A program made the position numbers and the translations under genes. From Pithys albifrons albifrons (lineage: Eukaryota; Chordata; Aves; Passeriformes; Thamnophilidae), in the NCBI RefSeq assembly GCF_047495875.1, contig NC_092462.1:36030523-36094522 (forward strand): a stretch of 64,000 nt of DNA. Direction: 5' to 3'. This document shows, in pieces, positions 9,936 to 24,100 of the stretch (positions within the stretch are counted from its first letter, which is position 1; every line of letters starts with the position of its first letter). Under the pieces are notes generated by a model. The model worked only from the letters and a program-made list of their open reading frames with translations, was not told where the DNA came from and did no database searches.

Positions 9936-11364
9936 AGAATATTTCTGGTATGACACTTGTTTTGATCATTGTTTGCTCTGCTTTGTACCCTTTGATGGTA
10001 AGCACTTATGCAGACCTGTTTTTATTATTGTACAAAAAGCAGTAAGATTAATGTTGTGCCACCCAAGTGACTAGGGGTACAGCAATTAGCAATTAAATCA
10101 GGTCCTGTGACTTTTAATAGAAAATTTATAGGGATCAGTTTATTAGGAGACCTGTCTCCAGGACAGTTTTGCCATTCATATGATAGGTGGTTCAAGCCTT
10201 TTTCATTTTGACTTCTGTGGGGTGATAGCCCTGATAACATCTTGATGGTTTAAGGGGAACACTTCAGCCCCTGGAGGGTGCTCCCAGGAACCATTGCCAG
10301 GGGTCAAAGAGACTCTAGTGGCTTCCTGAAAGGGGTCAAGTCATATTGATAGGATTACCAAAAAATGGAGTGCTTTGGAAATGGCATGGCCCTTCTTTGC
10401 CACACCCTATGGAGACACAGGGTGCCAGCCCTTCGGCTTATGTCATCTGTCTAGCACCCCAAAATAAAAACTATTATTGGCTATAATCACTCAACCTACC
10501 TAAGGAAAACGGGTATAAAAAGAGATTGAACATGAGCAAAAATTGGGGAGAAAACTTCCACCATCTTTGTGAGGGTCACCAATGAGCTATCCTGTCTCCC
10601 CTCACCCCATTGGACATTCTATGGGTGAGCAACCAATTCTTACTCTCTTCTCCTATGTCTTACTAATTATCCTTTGCTATAACTCACCAGCTATATCTAT
10701 CTTGTTCCTACGTGCAATTCTGTTTTGTTGTTCATTGTTAGTAGTTTGCCTCCTGTTGCTTTTGCTTTGTGTTACCTAGTGTGTTTAAATTTGGCGTTAA
10801 GCTGTTGTGTTTCTGGTAGTTAGGTTGTGTTACTTAGTTAAGTCTGTCTTGGGGGGGGAATGCTGTTTGAATTCCATAATGTGGTATTGTTCTTTGCATT
10901 TGGTAGTGAGGTTTATGTTGTTGCGCTGCTTTATATAGAGTATTTCTAGTGACTGGAGTTTTTCTAGTAGTAAAGGGTAATCATGCAGTAAAACGTTATC
11001 ATCGACTAAGCAATCCATACAGTCATTGTCACATGCTTGTATTAATAAAAGTTATTTTGGGAACTGCTTTAGAGAAAGTTCTTTCTTGCCGTAAAGTGTG
11101 GTCTCATAACAGAGTACCTTTCCAGGCAGTGTGTTGTCCAGTGTTGTCTCTTTAAGTGAGACACAGACAGGCTGATCTGGGCTATACAAAGCTTTGATGT
11201 TCTGGGGCCGCTTATAGCTAATGTCTTCATAGAGAAAGTCCTCCCTGCCTAAAGTGTGGTCCTCACAAGAGCATCAATGACCCATCCAGCCTGTGTTCTG
11301 TCCAGTGTCAGGCAGGCAGTGCTGGGTTCATATGACTTCAATGTTCTGAGGGTGCTTATAGCTA
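9936..11364 (+). repeat. Decayed retroelement/LTR-like block
   Basis: This stretch has the look of an old retroviral 3' end on the + strand. A broken reading track near 10320-10500 contains peptide pieces such as MET-QGASPSAYVICLAPQN. A hydrophobic membrane-like stretch (ORF 10582-10779) follows, then U3-like sequence, a TTTATATAGAG TATA-like motif near 10930, and TAATAAAAGTT near 11044. Next comes an imperfect tandem duplication (11071-11364). I could not define TG/CA ends or an interior, and I do not recognise the family. It could be a solo LTR with some env-like sequence, or an unrelated repeat. Confidence 0.4.
11071..11364 (+). repeat. Imperfect tandem duplication, two copies of about 134-150 bp
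   Basis: Copy 1 (11071-11220) and copy 2 (11231-11364) share a start (AGAGAAAGT), a middle (TAAAGTGTGGTC, GTCCAGTGT) and an end (GCTTATAGCTA) in the same order. They differ by small indels and substitutions. In the LTR interpretation this would be a duplicated R/U5-like region. Confidence 0.85.
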
Positions 11365-14300
11365 CAAACTTTGTATTAATACAGGTAGGACAAGAAATTT
11401 TTGCATTTCCACCCCTCCTTTTCACGTGACAATTTCTTCTCTAAGTTTATTTAACTTATTCATAGCTAGGGCAAGGGCTGACTTGGATCAGAATACAGTG
11501 ACTCCTCACACAGAAAAAGTAACTGTTTTAAAGAAAATATTAGTCCAAATGTAGCCAAATCCCTCCAAAACCGTCAGGATGACCAAACCCTCCCTAACAC
11601 TGCATTTTTAGTATTAAAAAGCAAGGCATTACTTTAGTCACAGAACTGGGGTGTGCATATGGCCAACAAAAGCACAGGCTCCACACAGACACCAATGCTA
11701 CACATTTTTGCTTATTTATACATTTTTAGCAAACAAAAAACCTAATGTTCATTGGTTCTAAATTACATAATTTCGTTTCATTATTAGAATTCTGTCTTCT
11801 ATTGGTTGTTGATTTCTCACTGTCCATGCTAATTAAATCCATACTTTTCAGTCCTTTTATTATCTTTTTCTCCCAGTAGGCACTTTTCATCACATACACT
11901 GAGTCTTTGTTAGCCTTTTTATCTTCTTGTTTCTGTAAAGTGTCCTTGTGGTCCATAAATTCTGCATGCCTTGTACCTAACTTCAACACTACATCTTTCT
12001 TCTCCCAGGCTTTGTTCATTGAATCATATCAAGGTTAGTTCAACACAATTTAAAAGTTTTAGTAATTTTCCCAAGCTGTGTTCTCACAATGTCAGGTTAA
12101 GTTAATTCTGCTGAATGCTACCTGAAAGTGATTTAAGGCCTAACACACCACTTATGATTAATTACAACAACTAATTAAAAGTTTAATTGAAAACATTAAG
12201 AATTAGGAAAGTTATATAATTTCCAACACAAAGAATTCCCTAACACATGTTTAGCACCTTCCTTCTTTGGGGTTTGACACAGAAGACAGGAAATGTTTAA
12301 CTTTCTAATTTTCACAAAAAGTCTTGGTAAATTTTTCACAGAATTCAGAAATTCCATTCTTTGAATAGCTGACATAGCCAATCAAAAAATCTTGATGAAT
12401 AGGAAAATAAAGTTATGATGGTTACAGTAATAAAGTTATTGCTGAGGTTACAGTAATCTTACCACTAGCATTCTGGTGAGGGTTATCCTAAATTTCTGAG
12501 GGAATTTGTTATATTGCAGAGATGAAGTTGCCAGCCACAGTTGTTTCAGTATACACTGTATGTATCTACTATTCAGGTTACAGTATCTCTTTTACAAATT
12601 TTTGGTCAAGCTTACCAAGGGTATTTGGAAGCACTAGCAAGATACTAGGAGAAGGAAGTGGATTATGAAGCACTGAAAGGTTTCCAAAGATGTTCTACTG
12701 CATTTCTAATATGATGTTTAATCTTCTTTTTGATTACTCCTTGTCTAAAGCCCAATTAGCACAGAAAAATAATGCAATGCATTTAGTCAGAGAATATATT
12801 CTGAGTTATTACATTAGATGTCACTATTACTTAGAAGAACAGTACAATTTTGGTCTAGGTGGACTTAGTAATGAATAGCTTAAGGGTGACTCAGTACTTT
12901 CTAGCTCATCATATAGAGACATAGTTCCATTTTTCTGATGGTTGTTAAAGGTGACAAATAAAATGCCTTTTGGCAGTTGTACTCCATACTCCACAGAACA
13001 AGAGTCAAATTCAGAATACATGCAATAAACGAATGTCGCATACATGGTTCTACTGACTTTGACAGGTTGAAACAAACTCAGTAAGATCACAAGGATACAC
13101 TGAAACAACTAAGGCTTCACAAAGGTGTCCACAGTGTTTGGGAATTGTATTATTCGAGTGGCAGAAGTCATGGGAAACTAACATATACTGCTTCTCTATA
13201 GCAAAAAATGTTTCATGCCTGCCTCCCCCTCGCTGTGGTTTGTTAGCCAGTAACTGCTGCCTAAAGACCTTGTTGCAACATGAACTCCTGTGTTTAGGGT
13301 GAAGGGGGTGTAACTGTGTTGCCTTGTAATAATGAACTATATGCAGAAATAACAAGGAATAATTCCATGTAGAATGACACTTATGGATAACAATAATACA
13401 GAAAAACACAGGCCTAGGGTACTAGCAGAGGCTTGAGAAGTGAAGAAAAATAGTGGAGCAGAGAGGAGTACAGGCATGAGAAAATAAAAGATGATGTAAA
13501 GGCCTGGTACTGAAACCATGCAGCCATAAACCACTCCCCAGTGGTCACTAAAAGAAACGTGGACATGCAACTGGACAAAACAGTGCTTAGCAAACAAACA
13601 AACAAAAAAAAGTAGAATCTAACACAGGTAAAAGGCACAAACTTTGGATGTGAAGTGAACATGCACAACAATGAATGACAGCTGGTGAAGAAAATGTAAA
13701 AGCATAAAAGTGTGTTAGCAGAAATACAAAAAACACAGATCCTGCCACAGAGAAGAAATCATCAACACCAACATTATTCCCAGCAAACTGGTTGAGAAAA
13801 ACCACTCTTGTACCCTCACCAACACCTGAATGAAACCACTGGCTTTCTGTCCCAGAAGTGTAAGGGAAGAGAAAGAACAGTTTCTGACTCTTTCCCTCCT
13901 AAGGAGCATGTGAATAATAATTTCAAGTCTTTTTTCCCTATTATTAAACTTTTCTGAATAGATGTATTCTTTCTTTTTCTGTAATAACCGCATGTGGACA
14001 AGTAACGGTTCTTGGATTAGACTATTAAGATTTCAGTCAGCAATAAATTCTTGGCTTTATGTGAGGTGTGTCCCATTTCTTCCCACAGAAGAATTTGGAG
14101 GGTAACAGCAGTTGGCAGTTCTAACTATAGAGAAGTTATAAAAAAAGTTGAAACAAAAGTTAAGGAAAAGTTCTCTTCTACAGACCAACTTAATTATTCA
14201 GTAATAATTAATAAAAAAGGGGAAAGCAACTATTCAAATGCTTTGATTTCTCTCCCAAATACTTCAATAACATTGTTCTGTATAAATGGGACTGTATCTC

Positions 14301-16740
14301 TGATTTTGAGAACACTGTATTCTGTGGTCCTTCATGGTATACTGGTTTATTGTCAAACAAGTTAAGACCATATTATAAAAACCCTTGGTGGCCAAAATGT
14401 CAGTCAGAATGTCAGAAAACCTACTACTACTGCTACTCAAATTAGTTATATTTTTCCTAAATATATTTATGCACCACTTGCACTTATTTCTTCCAATGTC
14501 AACACTGTTTGTTACCTAAAAATTATCTTCACTAACCATGATGTTTACCATTCTAAAATATTCAGTGACTGTCATGCTTCTCAATCCTTATTTTGCCAAG
14601 CTAGAAAGCTTTTTCAAATTTCCAGAGACAAACTTATTTTCCCAATCCTTATTTTTACTCATTCCAGTTAGACTCCATCTCTTCCAAATATGAATAAGAA
14701 CTGATAGTCTTACTACTAATCCTTACTGTTAATCCTTAAGTACTTGCTTTGTCCTTTGTACTATTAGATTTATTACTCAACTACATCATGCTTTAGGTGC
14801 TTTAGTTCACAGAGCTGTCCAGCTTCTTTTGCCATTGCTCAACACATTTTCTTCAGGATCTGTCAGCACATTGCAAGAACACATAGAGCAGTACATTTAA
14901 AAAGTGTACTTTTTGTGCCTCAATCACTTATAAAGTTAATAAATATTATCAGTCCCAACCCCAAGCTCAAAGGAACACCACATGAAAGCTCCCTTTATTT
15001 TAGTAATTTCCCTGTCAGCATAACCTACTTCCTGCTTAATCTATTCCATACATAACTGCCACATTTTATTTCGGTCTCCATCTTAATCTACCTACTGCTT
15101 TTCCCATATTGTACAATGTCAAATGATTAATTGAAATCTATACATATTAATTATTTTCAGTTTCTTTGGACTGGCCAATCATCCTTTCAGTCAAAGAAAA
15201 CTATCAGATCAGTTGGTACGATAAAAATATTCAAGCTTGAACTTTTATTTTAGCCTGTTTTCCAGCTTCTGTTAATTCTGTTACAACCAGTTCCAGAAGC
15301 TCCACGATTTACTGGGTGTACATTTTAATTTCAGACTTCAAGAGATTTCACCCACACAAACTGTTGCAAAGTCTTTGATTCTTTGTTACCTTGAGTTCAT
15401 GTGCGGAGAACAAGCTACACACTTTTCTCCAAGAGATTTCTTTTAAATTGGTGAGAAAAATAGGCATTTGGACAAAAAGGGTTTACAGAAGCAACACACA
15501 ACTTCACAAAAACATTACAACAAGCTACTAGGAACAACAGACTTCTCTGCTTCTCTCCAAGCAGCATTCTACACCCCTTAAGGGTCTGAAGATAGCAGGC
15601 ATTGCTGTAGAGTAGGGAACCTTCGTGGGACCCAACAAACACAAACCTCGTACAGCTTAAGTGAAATACCATTACTGTAATGAAATACAGAAAATAGGTG
15701 TTTAAGTTACCCACAAGAGGAAGAAAAGAGTAAAGGAAGTGATATTAAGAGAAGAAATAATAAAGAAAAAAAAGAGAAGAAAAAAATACATTTACCACTA
15801 AGAAGTCATATGTTGATAAACTTCAGGAGGGCAGGTCAAGGCCAAATGGAAACCTCACGTCTGCTTTTTTTTTCTACCATGGTCACTCCCCCCTGGAGGG
15901 GCCTCTGACCCCCCCCCAGCTGCTCTGGAATCCCAGGCCAGGGTGAGGGGCCGTGTTCTCACTGTCCCTGCCAATCTAAGCCTGGGTTGGGACTCCAGGA
16001 GGTGTGGGGTGTTATAGTTTTCCCGGGCTGTTTGTGACTGATAGCCATTCTGGGGCTTTGCCATGTGGGCTCCAGGGGCTGCCATGAGGGATAAAACAAC
16101 ACCCCACCTCTGGGAGGTTCAACCCATCCATTCCCCTCCACACACACACCCCACAAGGTGATCCTGACCCAATGATAACTGATCTGGTGTGTAACAATTC
16201 AAAGGAATTAATTTCCTGCAGCTGAAGGTCATGAATCCCACTGACCTCACAGTAAATTATTTCAAAGTACAGTATTTGGCTTGTCTTCCTATATTATGAC
16301 ATGCTAAACAGAAATCAATCATCAGTTTTATGTTGATATCTGTAACTGTAGATCTACATCGCTCTGCAGGCTATTCCACAACAGTTAGTTGGTGTCAGTG
16401 CTCAGAAACATTCCTGGGTGTGCTTATTGGTGTAAGTATACATATTTACAGCCTAGGCATATAGCCACTGAGGAAATCTTACTCTGTAAATTAAGAAAAC
16501 AGATGTAAACAAACCTCTTTAACCTTTAACACAGAAGAAGAAATCAGGTTGTAATTTCTCAATTCCTCCTTTCCTCTTTCTGGAAATATATAGGGACTAA
16601 AAGACTGCACTAGGAAGAATTATTTTGTGTCATATAAAGTTATAGCCCCAAACACTCTCCTTATCTATAGGTATTTGACCAGGAAATTTCATAGACAGCC
16701 AGCCTCACAGTATGCATATATGTTTATTTTCACACCTTTA
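11365..16740. other. Intergenic, no gene recognised
   Basis: AT-rich DNA with many short chance frames, none with a recognisable domain or exon structure. The only compositional exception is a GC-rich patch at about 15880-16160, listed separately. Confidence 0.6.
15880..16160. other. GC-rich patch, unexplained
   Basis: About 280 bp of G+C-rich sequence in an AT-rich neighbourhood. It includes a CCCCCCCC run near 15911, (AC)n near 16140, and frames of 61-76 codons on the minus strand that look like chance products of composition. It could be an exonised or repeat fragment, or a small regulatory element. I see no splice-bounded coding exon and too few CpGs for a clear island. Confidence 0.4.
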
Positions 16741-16870
16741 ATTAGAATCATGGAATCACAGAATCATTAAGTTTGGAAAAGATCTTCAAGATCATCAAGT
16801 CAAACCTTCAACCAAATACCACCGTGCCCGCTAACCCATATTGCGAATCACCAGGAAGCTTGATCAGCAA
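16741..16870 (-). mobile_element. CR1 3'-end fragment, antisense
   Basis: The + strand reads GAATCATGGAATCACAGAAT and then AAGTTTGGAAAAGATCTTCA with GATCATCAAGTCAAACC. This is the reverse complement of the conserved CR1 3' tail (compare the sense tail near 1470-1525). The fragment is heavily 5'-truncated, and its inner boundary near 16870 is approximate. Confidence 0.85.
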
Positions 16871-19800
16871 CTGAATGTAACCTGAGACCTGACACCTAGA
16901 GGTCTTAATGGCCATGGCCAAATTTTTTGGGGGCCAGTTCCCACACCACAGGCACCAGAGTCCACTTCATCTCAGCCCCAGGTAGCAGTTGTAGGGGAGT
17001 AGCAGTTCCCAGCTCCACCACACACCCCATGGTTCCTGACCTGTGGACTGACTTTCCAGTCTAACCTCAGGTCTGCCTCATCACTACAAACCCAGCAGGA
17101 AGTCTCAAATGTTACTTGGGCTTGTCTGCCAGCTCTGGGTCTGCCCTGTTTGCTTCATCCAGATGGCAAGGATCATGCCATCATACTCAGCTTCCCAGTC
17201 CTTAGGGAGCGGCCAGCCCCTGCTGCTCTCTGACAGTGTACATCAGTAATTAATCTCTTGATAAAAACCAGGTTTCAATGTTTTTTGCAATATTTCTTTT
17301 GAAGTTCTGTGACATACATACTAACCCCATTTATTGCACAAGATCAAGGTGACTACTACATCAGCCACAATAATCTGCCAGGCCAAAATGCAAATTTCAG
17401 CCTAGAAAATGTTATTACTGCAGTTCCTAGTAGGTTGACTTAGGGAACAATCTTATTTAATATTTACACTCATGGCCTTGGCCTGAGCAGTAGATATCTA
17501 CTAAACAGGTTTAAGTAGCTGCACAAAGTTGACAAGGATACAAGTGAAAGCAGGAATGTGCTGGGGAGAAATAAAAAAAGATTACCTGAAAAACTGAAAT
17601 AATACAAGCTGAATGACATCTAACACAACCAAACTCAAGCAGGGAAAGCTTGCAGCTTCTCATACGACAGTTGAATATGACAAAGAAGAGATCTTAATGG
17701 ACTAGTTCAGCGTGGTGACTGCACACCAACGCTGTGAAGTGTTGGGAAAACAAAAATGTGAACAACTGTAGTCCAACTCTGTTGTGACCAGAGTACACTG
17801 GATAAATTTCTACAACACATTTTCTACTTAAGATTTGTCCCAAATCAGTTTGGACTCTGGGAAACCACTCTGCAATGCAAACCAAAGCTCAGAAAGTGGA
17901 CACAACCAGAACTTGTTTCAAATGTTCATTCTCCTCTTTGTCAAAACATGCGACTTATATTATAGCACTGCTCATCTGAAGCTACATATAGTTTGAGATA
18001 GACCTTTCCACAAACCCAGGTACCCTCCCTGAAGTTAATCTACAGCAGAAGGTATTCTGGCATATGCTCTCAGACCTGTTTTGCCACAAGAAAAATATTT
18101 AACTCATCCCCCACCCTCGCGTGGCATGACAGCACTATGCTGTGTAATCAAAACCACAGGTGAAGCACATTCTCTATTAAACAGGCATTGCTGTGGCTTG
18201 CTAGAGAAGTGGAAAGCTTGTCACTTTTCTATCCTGCCCTATGCTCATTAAATGTAAGCTAAGAAAGGAAGTTTCAAGGCCAAGCTTAATTAATTTGTGT
18301 TTTCCGGTCTGCCTTTTTTCCCCCTCCTTTTCTTTAGACCATCAATAAAACATTAGTTGTGAATGGCTGATTTGTTCCATTTCCAGCAGGTACACTCCAG
18401 GCTCACTGTAAGGCTTTTCATTTTGAAAATGTTTTTGACATAACATTGCTATGTTACCATTTGCCTGAGTGACAAATACCAGGTAAACAGCTTTATTGGG
18501 ACACTGTCCCTTAACACAAAGACTATGCTAAACTTCCAGGGTCAATTTTAAATATCTTCAAATCAAAACCAAACACTACAGCTTGCACTGTCTGGAATAC
18601 ATTGAATGGTTATACTAGAATATACAGCATGAGGAGCCTTTACAGAGAAAGGCAAGTGAAAAACACATTTATGAAGAACGAGAAAAAAACCCAAACAGCT
18701 TACAACCCAAGCCATGCTGTTTTTCCATCTCATGATGGATGTCATTACGAGCTGCAAGACAGGAACAGGAATAAAAGAAGTGAGTTCTTTTCCTTGGAGG
18801 CAGGCTAGGAGTCTGAAGGCTTTCTGTACTTCATGGCATATGCTGAAAGAGCAAAGGCCCTTTACTGCCATCACCTGGCATAAATGAAACCAGGATAAGA
18901 ATCTTCCTTTTCAAGCAATACAGTCAAACCTCATTAATTTATGTGCTGTTATGCAGATACACTGACAACATAGCTTTGGTTTCTCATGAGAGCTGTCAGA
19001 GAAAAAGTGAAACTGGAAAACAGTATGTCTCAAGAGAAACATATATATCTTCATTCAACATCTGTGCAATGAAGCCAAGCATAATCTCTGCAAAACAGAT
19101 ACCATTTGACACCCTAGCAGGGCTAGGGCTTCCAGACCTGGTGTGTTCACAGAAGCACCTGCGGGATCAAGCCTGTAGTTACCAAGGCGATAAGAAAAAA
19201 AAATAAGACTCTAGGAGATTCAGGAGAAAATGTAAGAATGCAAATCAGAATAATCAGGTGTATCAGTCACAAAGGCAGTGGGGCTATCAAATCTCCATTT
19301 GTGGATTGTGGTTAAATTTAGTTAAATATTGTCAGCTTTCTTTATGTTCCGCAGTAACACCAAAATACATGCAGGTGGTGTTTGGAGAGAAACAGACACA
19401 AAACAGTGTTCTAATCCACAAATACATCTAATCTGTCTACTCTTCAGTAGATCCCACATAGAAATATACCTTACAGCTAGATGTGACAGACATTTACTAC
19501 AGCTGAAACCAACAAAGGAATAGAAGAGACAATGACCACTTAATGCCTGTCATCCTCTACCACATAACCATCAGGAGTAGACTGATCTGGTAAATACTGG
19601 AGATACCCTAAGAAACTAGTAAGAGCTTCCCTACTTAAACAGGCACCTCAAAGAATTTTTGAGTCAAAAATAAAGATTATCCAGTAGCTTTGGATCACTT
19701 CTCTAAGATTTTTGTGTCCACTTTTTTAACTCATTGCAGTGATTTAGTTAAAAAATACTCATATGGTATGTGGACCAGCTCTATGTTGTCTGCTACTCAC

Positions 19801-21065
19801 ATATCTAATCAAGGAGTTTTAATAGTCTCAAAATAGAACAGGTGAAAGTATCCATAATTCCTTGAATGAAGTCTGTTTTGTCAGGAGGGAAATATTTCCA
19901 TAGCTGGACATTCAATAAGGTAAAGAAAAGTGTTGTTGCATTTCAAAGTCTGAAAGAATGAGATTTCAGAAAGCTGCAAATTCAGACAGTAGAAAACTCA
20001 AAATACTGATGTAACACATTGCCTTTTTTTTTTAAGTGTGCGTTAACAAGAGAGTAAAGATGCACAATAACTGTTACTTTGATGGTTGCTGAACATCTGG
20101 CAAAAGCTGTTCACTGAGGCTTTGATTTGGACAAGCAGCAAACAGGTTAGTGACCTGTATTCACCCAAGTTCTGTGGATGCAATGCTAGTGAAAAACCTA
20201 GGCAAAAAATTCTTCAGTTGGTATAGATATTTATGGCTCTTTCATATGAGATACCTGTTCCTAGTGTCTCATCGTGTCCCTTTTCACATCAAGTCAGAAA
20301 GAGAAGTGAAAACTAAAAAGCGAAAAACAAATCAAAATGTACACATGCTCAGTTCAAATTTTAATTAAATCCTTCGCCCAGGTTTTGAAAATGTTTTTTA
20401 CCTCTGACATCTATTCCTGGACAAAAGTTACAGGCATTATAGACATAAAACCCAGTGCATTAAAGATATTACATGAGAGAAACAAGAATATGAAGTGTAA
20501 GAATAGAAAAGCAGCTCTGCAGGGCTGGAGTGCAAATGGGTTTTGCTCTACAAGAACAGGTTGGCTTGTGGTAGTACACTTGAAATAGCAGCCTTGCGAG
20601 GAGGTACACTACGCTACAAACTCACTGCTCGCACACAGAAATATTTCCAAATGCCTTTTCAAGCACTTAACTTGACAAAAGCCATTTAACGTTTGTTCCT
20701 ATGACCAACCAGGAAATTCAGGAATTTGTTCCAAAAGAGAATCTCCAGTGAAGACAGTTTTTGAAAATAAAGTAAAATGCCAACATTAAAACCATCAAAA
20801 GCAAAACCAAAAACATCAGCATAACCGCTAATTTTAGTTTTGCATGCATCTCCTTAGCTTAAAAAAGGAAGCAAAGCACCTAAGGGAGGGATTTCAAAAT
20901 CTACTAAAAATTTTAGAAGCCTGTATCCCACTGGAAGTCAGAGATTTGAAGTAGATTACAATGATATTTATACAGTGTTTTGGTCAAGGTCCTGTTGGAC
21001 CAACAGGATTAAATCTCCACTCCCAGCTTTGTCACATATACATAAAAGCAAAGAACCAGGGAATT
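16871..21065. other. Intergenic, no gene recognised
   Basis: Somewhat GC-richer sequence up to about 17230, then AT-rich DNA. Open frames here reach about 103 codons (18563-18874) without any domain I recognise. Confidence 0.6.
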
Positions 21066-21195
21066 ATGCAGGTTGGAAGATACCTTTGCAAATCATCTTG
21101 CCCAAGCCCCTGTTCAAAGCAGAGCCACTTCTGAAGATAGAGCAGGATGCTCAGGGTCTTATCCAACTAAGTTTTGGAAAGCACCAAGGATGAGT
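21066..21195 (-). mobile_element. CR1 3'-region fragment, antisense
   Basis: The run GGTTGGAAGATACC, then AAATCATCTTGCCCAAGCCC and a later GAGCAGGATGCTCAGG matches the antisense 3' untranslated region shared by many avian CR1 subfamilies. It is a diverged fragment with approximate ends. Confidence 0.75.
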
Positions 21196-24100
21196 ATCCT
21201 GCATGTTCTGCAGGTAACTTTTTTCACCTTTGTCAGGTCATTCAAACAATCTGTCTCTCATCTGTAAACTGGAGGAAGTACACAACCTTACTTCTAGCAG
21301 TTTTATGGGAATAAATTCAGTGCCTATAACACATTATCGATTAGGAGATCTACATACACACATAATCAATGTCTCTAATTCTTATGCATGTGAATATCTC
21401 TTTGCTAATATTTAAAAACTTATAAATGTAATTTTAAAAGGTCATGGATATCAAATACTCTTGGAAGGCAATTCCAATTTAGAGATCTATTTTGAATAGT
21501 GCAATATTTAAAAGTATAGGAGAAACTGGAATTACCTGCTTGATGAACCTTTACAATATGTTCTTATTTCTTTAAAGAGCCAATAAAAACTTCTTGAGAA
21601 CTACTTATTACTGTGTTTTTGCAGAACACACTGCAAAACAAACCATTCCATTTTCCTGTCTTATCCCCATTTGAGTTCAGGCCTTTTAGAGCTGCTATTA
21701 AACAAAATTGTAATAGTATCTTTTAATAAACCCATTCAAACTTTATAGGTAATTGTTTTTGCCATAGAGTGACCCTTCCTCAATTCAGGCACAGCTGCAG
21801 ACTGCCAAGCAACAACTTCAGTCTAAAATATTTCCTGATACATTTTCTTTAGATGCAGTTAATGGCCCTGAGTCATTGCCTCAGGCCATCAACCCACTCA
21901 ATCACTCATTAATCCCTTGAAATTGCCCAGGGCCACAATTGTTATTGCTTAAATAGACAAAATTAGGTTTTTAACAAACAGAGCAAAAGAAGGTCAACAT
22001 CAGGAAACAGAATTCGGTGAAAATTAAAGACAATTTTGAGAAGTAAATAATAGGTCTCTATCAGTTTAAGGCATACAAGGACTTGATCACAAGGTCTTAT
22101 CTGGTTACTGAGAACAGGACCAGAAGAACAGAGAGTTCACCCCTACCTTCAATGAGATTTAGGTCAGATAGTTAAGGCTATAAGCTATCCCTTCTAGTAT
22201 TGAGTCAGGTCATAAAAGGTGCCTGTACTGTCAGAACACTGAAAAAAAAAATAGTTGCATACTCTTTTTAGCTATCCTGGGGTAGACAATGCATTTCAAA
22301 TACACTCTGCCACAGAATTCTACAGATATTGGAAATACTTCTTTCTAGACATTCCAGAAAGAAAAGGTATTTTGGGAGCTACCTTTATGATTGGTTTTGT
22401 TTGCCCCCGACACACATAAACACACTAGCAAAGGAAAGCATAACGCTCTCAGAATCACAAATTATATGCATGAATCCTTGTACAATTTGTTTCCTTTTCC
22501 CTCTTCATTCTCCAGCCCCATTAATTAGTCATAACTATTGTTATTAAGCAGTTATAATAAACATTCCTAATGAAGAAACAAGAAACTTACTAGCTCTCTT
22601 TGTTTTGTTGTATGATGTAGTCAGCTGACTATACCCGGCCCATAGAGGACTTCTCCTGCAAAGGTAGATGCTCCACTTCTACAAAGCCAGTTGAGGTTGC
22701 ACCACTAACAGCATCTTTCCCCTCAGCTCCTGGGGAATTCAGACATGAGTGTGCACAGTAGCAGTATATTGGCTAGTGAGGCTTAATGGACTACAGTCAG
22801 CTCAAATCTGGTGCAAATATTTAACAAGAAAGCAGAAGTGGAGCACAATATTTATAAGCCTAAGCAAAATAACACTCTCCTAATTACGGATTGTATGATA
22901 TACCCATGTAGCTCTTACAGAGAGTAATAGAGCAGAACTGCAGCAATTCAGAAGCTGTACACATTGATAATAAACTGATGTTGTATAAGTAAAAAACACA
23001 TCATGTAACATCTGTAGAAAATGCCCATGTCATCATTTTACAGACCATTAAGTAACCAGTGAAACATGCAAGTTAGGTAATGCAAAATAATTAGGTAAGC
23101 AGAACCAAATGGTGCCTCAAGTCAGTCACTTCAGTCCACATAGGGTAATTAACAGGACAAAGAGGACTGATTTTCACGCACACAGTATTTTTTTTTGAAA
23201 TGCTATATAAGGAAACCTCCTTGGTTTTGCATGGTCTTTGCTAGAGCTTCTACATGTTACCACAGTACCAATAAATCTCTACATTTACACAAGTAGATTC
23301 ACTGGCTACCCCCATAACATAAGCAAAGACTAGGCTGAAAGGCTTGTCATTTTCTTCTAATACTTGATTTTTGGTAGCAATACATGGCTTTTAGAGCTTT
23401 CTGATGCAGTGGAACAGCACAGGAACTCTGTGGGCATTGTGTACACATGATCTATATCGCAAAAACCAGTTCTTGCTATCTTTTGTGAGCATCACACTGT
23501 CCCTGCCATGCAACAGGGCAGATAGGATACTTTTATCCTCATTTACACTTTTGCCTCAGATAAATAAATGCAGCAAACAAATAGACACCCTTTTATACTT
23601 AACAATAAACCCATTCAGCTAATACACCCCAAAATTTTAACTTTTTACTCAGCTATTTAGATCTTGGGAAAAGCACATACATTGTTTAAAACCTATTATT
23701 GTCTATTGAGTATCTTATTAAGCCAATATTATGCATTAACTAATGCACAGCTACAAAAAACTATATAAAACCTATATATATAGCAACATATTTTAATCTC
23801 TTTTTCCTCCTCCCTTATTCTGGACAATGAACTGATGAGCAAAATTTGCAGCAGTTTAGAATTCTTTTTTTTTTTGACCTGTTGTAAATAAAGACTTGTC
23901 AAGGTAGTCACTTTTACTCTGCTGCTACTGCTCACTAATACAAATCAGATCAAGCAATAAAGATCTATGTTCCCAAAGAAAACATGCCACAGTGAGCAAA
24001 AGTAAGCCAAATATGGATGACCAGCTGCTCACCTGTACCAAGGAAATAGGGATTGGGTGTTAGTGTGCCAAGTACAGACACACTGGCCTTCTCAGCTCAC

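Noticed and set aside
10582..10779. A real membrane protein gene (65 codons)
   Set aside because: Hydrophobic, but short, with stops in the surrounding frames and no homologue I recognise; kept only as part of a decayed retroelement block.
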